64,000 bases of DNA from Nonomuraea sediminis (GTDB taxonomy: Bacteria; Actinomycetota; Actinomycetes; Streptosporangiales; Streptosporangiaceae): assembly GCF_018531495.1 (NCBI RefSeq), contig NZ_JAHDTI010000003.1, forward strand, positions 124,001 to 188,000, read 5' to 3'. The notes beneath the pieces are model-generated. The model saw nothing but the letters and a program-made list of their open reading frames with translations. It did no database searches and was not told the origin of the DNA. Made by a program: the position numbers and the translations under genes. This document shows positions 60,129 to 64,000 of this stretch, piece after piece; position 1 is the first letter of the stretch, and each line of letters starts with the position of its first letter.

Positions 60129-60728
60129 CTAGGGGAAGGCGCGTTCCAGGGTGTCGAAGGCGTTGTTGACGGCGGTTACGTGGTCGTCGTGGACGGCGGC
60201 GGTGGTTTCGCCGGCGAGGATGCGGGCGGCGGTGGTCTGGTAGGTGGTGCGGAAGGCCGCGACGACGAAGGCGGCCATCAGGTGGGGGTCGTGCGCCTCG
60301 CCTGACTCGGTGAACAGGCGGGTCAGCACCGCCTCCACCTCCTCGGCCACCTCCCTGGCTCGGGCGCGCAGCGCGGGCGAGTCGAGCACCACGCGCCAGA
60401 AGTGGCGAAATCGGTCCTCGATCCCGGCCAGGGGGTGGCCGGTGGCGACGTGGTCGAGGATCATCCGGCGCAGCGCGCCCAAGACCGTCTCGCCCGCCGG
60501 CCTGTCCGTGACCGTGCTGGTCAGGATGTCGATCAGCTCAGGGATGCGGTCGAGGAAGATGTCCTCCTTGCGCGGGAAGTAGTTGAAGACGGTCACCTTG
60601 GACACGTCCGCCGCCTCGGCGATCTCGCTGATGGTCACGTTGTCGAAGCCGCGCTCGTAGAACAGCATCGAGCCGTGATCGGAGATGCGCTGCCTCGTCT
60701 CGGCCTTCTTGCGTTCGCGCAGACTCAT
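60129..60728 (-). CDS. TetR-family regulator
   Basis: A 199-residue repressor. The helix-turn-helix reads TISEIAEAADVSKVTVFNYF (about residues 32-51), followed by PRKEDIFLDR, common in TetR regulators of oxygenase and efflux genes. The ligand domain is helical. ATG 60728 is divergent from the FAD-monooxygenase start with a 46-bp spacer containing a palindrome, so it likely represses both genes. Confidence 0.92.
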   Translation of the reverse strand: MSLRERKKAETRQRISDHGSMLFYERGFDNVTISEIAEAADVSKVTVFNYFPRKEDIFLDRIPELIDILTSTVTDRPAGETVLGALRRMILDHVATGHPLAGIEDRFRHFWRVVLDSPALRARAREVAEEVEAVLTRLFTESGEAHDPHLMAAFVVAAFRTTYQTTAARILAGETTAAVHDDHVTAVNNAFDTLERAFP

Positions 60729-60744
60729 GAGAAAAGTTTATCGC

Positions 60745-60758
60745 ACTCAAAGTTGAGT
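60745..60758. promoter_or_regulatory. TetR-type operator ACTCAA-AG-TTGAGT
   Basis: Perfect 6-bp arms around a 2-bp centre, in the middle of the 46-bp divergent spacer between the TetR and monooxygenase genes. A TATGGT element at 60763-60768 lies 6 nt before the monooxygenase ATG, suggesting a leaderless or near-leaderless message controlled at this site. Confidence 0.65.
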
Positions 60759-60774
60759 CGGGTATGGTTTTGAT

Positions 60775-62259
60775 ATGGACTACGACGTGATCATTGCCGG
60801 TGGCGGGCCCGTGGGGCTGATGCTCGCATGCGAGCTGGGGATGCACGGGGTGCGGGTGGCCGTGCTCGAACGGCTCAACGAGGTGGACGAGACGATCAAG
60901 GCGGGCGCGATCAACACGCCCACGGCGGAGGCGTTCTACCGCCGGGGGCTGCACGGGCGGCTGGCCGAGGCGCAGGAACGGACGATGGCGCAGTTCCGCG
61001 CCTTCATGGCGGGCAAGGGCAGCACCCCTCCGCCCAAGGGGAAGAGCTTCGCCGGGCACTTCGCGGCGCTGTGGCTGCTCGGGGAGCTGGTGGACGAGGA
61101 CGACCCCGACTTCGCCGACCGCGGTCCCGCCGCGCTCCTGACCGGGGTCAGGCAGCAGGACATCGAGCACGTGCTGGGGGCGAGGGCGGCCGAGCTCGGC
61201 GTGGACGTGCTGCGCGGCGCCGAACTGACCGGTTTCGAGACCTCGGCGGACGGGGTGACGGTCGAGGCCGGCGATCGGGTGCTGCGGTCGGCGTGGCTGG
61301 TGGGCTGCGACGGCGGGCGCAGCGCGGTCCGGCGGATCGCCGGGTTCGACTTCCCCGGCACGCCGCCGGAGATCACCGGCCACCAGGCGCTGGTGACGAT
61401 GGAGGGCGGCGAGGAGCTCGGGTTGGGCTGGAACCACACCGACACCGGCATCTACGTCAACGGGCCCGTTCCCGGGCGCATCCTCACCGTGGAGTTCGAC
61501 GGCCCGCCGGAGTACCGCGAGGCGCCCGTCACGGCCGAGGAGCTCCAGGCCAGCCTGCGCAAGGCCTCCGGGGTCGACGTCACGATCACCGGTGTGCGGT
61601 CGGCGACCCGATTCACCGACAACGCCCGCCAGGCGACGACCTACCGCCTGGGCCGCGTCCTGCTGGCCGGGGACGCCGCCCACGTCCACTCGCCGTTCGG
61701 CGGCCAGGGACTCAACCTCGGCATCGGCGACGCCGTCAACCTGGGGTGGAAGCTGGCCCGCGTGGTCAAGGGCAGCGCCCCCGAGTCGCTGCTCGACACC
61801 TACACCGCCGAACGCCACCCGATCGGCGCCTGGGTGCTCGACTGGACGCGGGCCCAGGTGCTGCTCATGCGCCCGGATCCGAAGGCCAGGGCCATGCGCG
61901 CGATCGTCTCCGACCTGGTGGACACCGTCACGGGTACGACCTACTTCGTCAAGAAGATCTCCGGCGTGTGGCAGCGTTACGACCTGCCCGGCGACCACCC
62001 GCTCATCGGGCGCAGCGCTCCCGACCTGGAGCTGGCCGACGGCACCCGGGTGGGCGACCACCTGCACGCAGGTCAGGGCCTCCTGCTGGACCTCGGCCTC
62101 TCCCTGCCCGCCGACCCCCGCGTCCCCCTGCTCAAGGCCGAGCCCGCCAAGGACCCCGGCTTCCTGGCGATGCTCATCAGACCCGACGGTGTGGTCGCCT
62201 GGGCAGGCAACGATCAGGACAAGGCCCTGGACCAGGCGCTGGAAACGTGGTTCCAGTGA
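60775..62259 (+). CDS. FAD-dependent aromatic hydroxylase (class A monooxygenase)
   Basis: A 494-residue flavoprotein. The FAD motif is IAGGGPVGLMLA (about residues 7-18), the DG motif is VGCDGGRSAVR (about 178-188), and the GD motif is LAGDAAHVHSPFGGQGLNLG (about 297-316). A C-terminal thioredoxin-like domain (LELADGTRVGDHLHAGQGLL) is present but has no redox cysteines, as in polyketide hydroxylases of the PgaE/Rox type. It uses NAD(P)H and oxygen to hydroxylate an aromatic substrate, possibly an antibiotic. It is divergent from and probably controlled by the adjacent TetR protein. Confidence 0.9.
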   Translation: MDYDVIIAGGGPVGLMLACELGMHGVRVAVLERLNEVDETIKAGAINTPTAEAFYRRGLHGRLAEAQERTMAQFRAFMAGKGSTPPPKGKSFAGHFAALWLLGELVDEDDPDFADRGPAALLTGVRQQDIEHVLGARAAELGVDVLRGAELTGFETSADGVTVEAGDRVLRSAWLVGCDGGRSAVRRIAGFDFPGTPPEITGHQALVTMEGGEELGLGWNHTDTGIYVNGPVPGRILTVEFDGPPEYREAPVTAEELQASLRKASGVDVTITGVRSATRFTDNARQATTYRLGRVLLAGDAAHVHSPFGGQGLNLGIGDAVNLGWKLARVVKGSAPESLLDTYTAERHPIGAWVLDWTRAQVLLMRPDPKARAMRAIVSDLVDTVTGTTYFVKKISGVWQRYDLPGDHPLIGRSAPDLELADGTRVGDHLHAGQGLLLDLGLSLPADPRVPLLKAEPAKDPGFLAMLIRPDGVVAWAGNDQDKALDQALETWFQ

Positions 62260-62262
62260 GGT

Positions 62263-62299
62263 CCCGCCGCCCCTGGCGTGCCACGGGCAGGGCGGCGGG
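62263..62299. terminator. Strong hairpin terminator between convergent genes
   Basis: Arms CCCGCCGCCC (62263-62272) and GGGCGGCGGG (62290-62299) pair perfectly, and the loop itself folds through TGGC/GCCA. It sits 4 bp after the monooxygenase stop and before the end of the convergent molybdenum hydroxylase gene. Confidence 0.75.
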
Positions 62300-62355
62300 T
62301 CCTGGCCGGGTTCCTCGACCTGGCCGACAGCCCAGCGGCTGGCAGGGAGTGATCG

Positions 62356-64000
62356 TCAGGCGAGCAGCTTCTCCGGCGTGAGCGGGAGGTCGCGGATGCG
62401 GTGGCCCGTCGCGTTGTGGACCGCGTTGGCGATCGCGGCCGCCGCGCCGACGATGCCGAACTCGCCGATCCCGCGCGCCCCCAGCGGGCTCAGCAAGGTA
62501 TCCGGATAGTCCAGGAAGTGGATGTCCATGTGTGGGATGTCGGCGTTGACCGGGACGAGGTAGTCGCCGAGGTTGGCGTTGGTGAAGCGGCCGGTCGCGG
62601 CGTCGAGCCGCAGGTCCTCCAGCAGCGCCTGCCCGATCCCCATCACGATGCCGCCGATGACCTGGCTCCGCGCGGTCTTCTCGTTGACGATCGTGCCCGC
62701 GTCGGCGACGCACACCCACCGCGTGACCCGCGTCTCCATCGTCCACCGGTTCACCCGCACCTCGCAGAAGTGCGCGCCGAAGGACCGGAAGGCGTGGTCC
62801 TTGACCCGGTTGCGCGGCGAGGTGGCGGTGGCCTCGACCGCGGGCAGGTCCAGCGCGCTCAGCAACTCGCCGAACGGCATCGCCAGCCCGTCGGCCACCA
62901 CCTCGCCCTTCTCGAAGCGGGCCTGCGCGCCGTGGAAGGGCGAGCCGGGGTTCCCGGTCGCGAGCTCGAGCAGCGCCTCGATCGCCGCGGACGTCGCCAG
63001 CTGTACGGCGGGCCCGTTCGTGGACGTGGATCCCGACCCGCCCGCGCTCGCCGCCGGGGGCGCGCTGGAGTCGCCCAGCTCCGGCACGACCCGCCCGACC
63101 GGGATGCCCAGCCCCTCGGCCGCGAGCAGCGCGAACACGGTCGACTGCCCGGTACCCAGGTCGGCCGCGGTCCCTGAGACCGTGGCACGCCCGTCGGACA
63201 GCAGCCGCACCTTGATCGACGCCTGGCCCCTGAACGCGCCGTAGGTGGCCGTGGCCATGCCCATCCCGACCAGCCAGTCGCCGTCCGCCACGGTGCCCGG
63301 CTCCTTGGCCCGCTGCGACCAGCCGAACCGCTCGGCGCCCAGGTCGTAGCACTCCGCGAGGTGCTTGCTCGACCAGGGCAGCCCGTTGGCCGGGTTGACC
63401 GGGGAGTCGTTCCTGCGGCGCAGGTCAAGGGGGTCCATCCCCAGCGCCTCGGCCAGCTCGTCGAGGGCGCTCTCCAGCGCGAACGACCCGTTGGACTCCC
63501 CCGGAGCCCGCATGATCGTGGTGACCGGGGTGTCGAGCGGCACGTAGGACCGGCTCACGTACAGGTTCCGCGCGCCGTACATGACCATGGACAGGTTGGC
63601 GGCGGACTCGAAGAAGCCGTTGGAGACCGCCTTGGCCGAGACGCCGTCGTTCTTGATCGCGACGAGCGTGCCGTCCTGGTCGGCGCCGAGCGTGACGGTC
63701 TGCCTGGTCGGCGGGCGGTGGCCGACGACGGTGAAGACCTGCTCGCGGGTCAGCACGGTCTTGACCGGCCTGCCCAGGGCGCGTGCGGCGGCCACGGTGA
63801 GGGGCGTGTGGGCCCAGGTGTCCCACTTGTTGCCGAAACCGCCGCCGATGTAGGGGTTGATCACCCGGATCTTGGCGGGGTCGATGCCCAGCGCCTCCGA
63901 CAGCCGCTCCACGGCCAGCAGTACACCCTGCGTGGCGGTGTAGACCGTGACGTGGTCACCGTCCCACTCGGCGACGGTGGGGTGCGGCTCCATCGCGGCG
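62356..64000 (-). CDS. Molybdenum hydroxylase large subunit (XDH/CoxL family), 5' truncated
   Basis: The C-terminal 548 residues of a xanthine-dehydrogenase-type molybdopterin-binding subunit; the frame runs off the right edge, so the start is outside. The visible part opens with MEPHPTVAEW, followed by PYIGGGFGNKWD (Mo-cofactor glycine loop), MRAPGESNGSFALESALDEL, GTAADLGTGQSTVF and the conserved Glu in ARGIGEFGIVGAAAA near the C-terminus. It should hydroxylate a heterocycle or aldehyde, working with an FAD and a [2Fe-2S] subunit probably encoded beyond the edge. The Ser/Gly-rich insertion SAGGSGSTSTNG is in a place where family members vary. Confidence 0.92.
   Translation of the reverse strand, partial: AAMEPHPTVAEWDGDHVTVYTATQGVLLAVERLSEALGIDPAKIRVINPYIGGGFGNKWDTWAHTPLTVAAARALGRPVKTVLTREQVFTVVGHRPPTRQTVTLGADQDGTLVAIKNDGVSAKAVSNGFFESAANLSMVMYGARNLYVSRSYVPLDTPVTTIMRAPGESNGSFALESALDELAEALGMDPLDLRRRNDSPVNPANGLPWSSKHLAECYDLGAERFGWSQRAKEPGTVADGDWLVGMGMATATYGAFRGQASIKVRLLSDGRATVSGTAADLGTGQSTVFALLAAEGLGIPVGRVVPELGDSSAPPAASAGGSGSTSTNGPAVQLATSAAIEALLELATGNPGSPFHGAQARFEKGEVVADGLAMPFGELLSALDLPAVEATATSPRNRVKDHAFRSFGAHFCEVRVNRWTMETRVTRWVCVADAGTIVNEKTARSQVIGGIVMGIGQALLEDLRLDAATGRFTNANLGDYLVPVNADIPHMDIHFLDYPDTLLSPLGARGIGEFGIVGAAAAIANAVHNATGHRIRDLPLTPEKLLA

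Noticed and set aside
1-64000. tRNA, rRNA or other structured RNA genes
   Set aside because: No tRNA-like cloverleaf ends, rRNA signatures or recognisable riboswitch cores were seen in the spacers. Small RNAs cannot be excluded, especially within the dispersed repeats.

Overview
This window is chromosomal DNA from a high-GC actinomycete. The evidence is strong G/C at third codon positions, many GTG/TTG starts, chains of 4-nt start/stop overlaps, a conservon (CvnABCD), an LpqY-SugABC trehalose-type importer and a labdane-type diterpene cluster. A Streptosporangiales-like genus (for example Nonomuraea) is my impression only. No rRNA, tRNA, CRISPR array, transposase, integrase or phage structural gene was seen. 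Both ends cut through genes: an aldo/keto reductase on the left and a molybdenum hydroxylase large subunit on the right.

Layout. 1-2.7 kb: aldo/keto reductase, a coiled-coil/TM protein coupled to a membrane-anchored collagen-like protein, and an NAD-dependent epimerase. 3.1-8.1 kb: diterpenoid cluster with GGPP synthase, P450, class II cyclase (DxDTT) and class I terpene synthase (DDxxD/NSE). 8.3-11.9 kb: conservon cvnABCD, then an APC permease. 13.4-15.4 kb: acetate-type symporter with its DUF485 partner and a CRP-like site. 15.6-22.7 kb: two sugar importers in tandem (lpqY-sugABC, plus a binding protein with two permeases and no ATPase of its own). 22.8-25.3 kb: a Cys/Met-metabolism PLP enzyme and a LacI regulator, with a LacI-type operator pair. 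25.3-35.8 kb: one long phosphonate operon, phnD-C-E(fused)-F-G-H-I-J-K-L-M, ending in an inositol-monophosphatase-like gene.

35.9-48.1 kb: a solute:sodium symporter, small membrane protein, LytTR response regulator and LytS-type kinase, all on the minus strand. The kinase is separated from the regulator by about 8.4 kb carrying four plus-strand genes in one translationally coupled chain: an HExxH metallopeptidase, a CHAT (caspase-like) protease with a possibly degenerate NTPase half, a 1427-residue P-loop STAND-like ATPase with two membrane helices, and a 322-residue protein I do not recognise. This looks like an NTPase-controlled protease conflict or signalling system and is the best candidate for a poorly described system here.

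48.2-64 kb: FdhF/YdeP-type molybdoprotein, HIT protein, DUF1838 protein, DHA2 MFS exporter with TetR regulator, chagasin-like lipoprotein, small proteins (including a 53-residue Cys/Pro-rich one), a methyltransferase, an SNF2 helicase/SWIM-protein pair, a TetR/FAD-monooxygenase pair with a palindromic operator, and the truncated molybdenum hydroxylase.

Two intergenic spacers 57 kb apart (about 2.7 and 59.6 kb) carry about 108-bp sequences that are roughly 84% identical by hand alignment, each preceded by short iterated units. A third spacer at 24.0 kb carries a related tandem array. This looks like an undescribed dispersed intergenic repeat. All positions, identities and start choices were derived by reading the sequence; no database search was possible.
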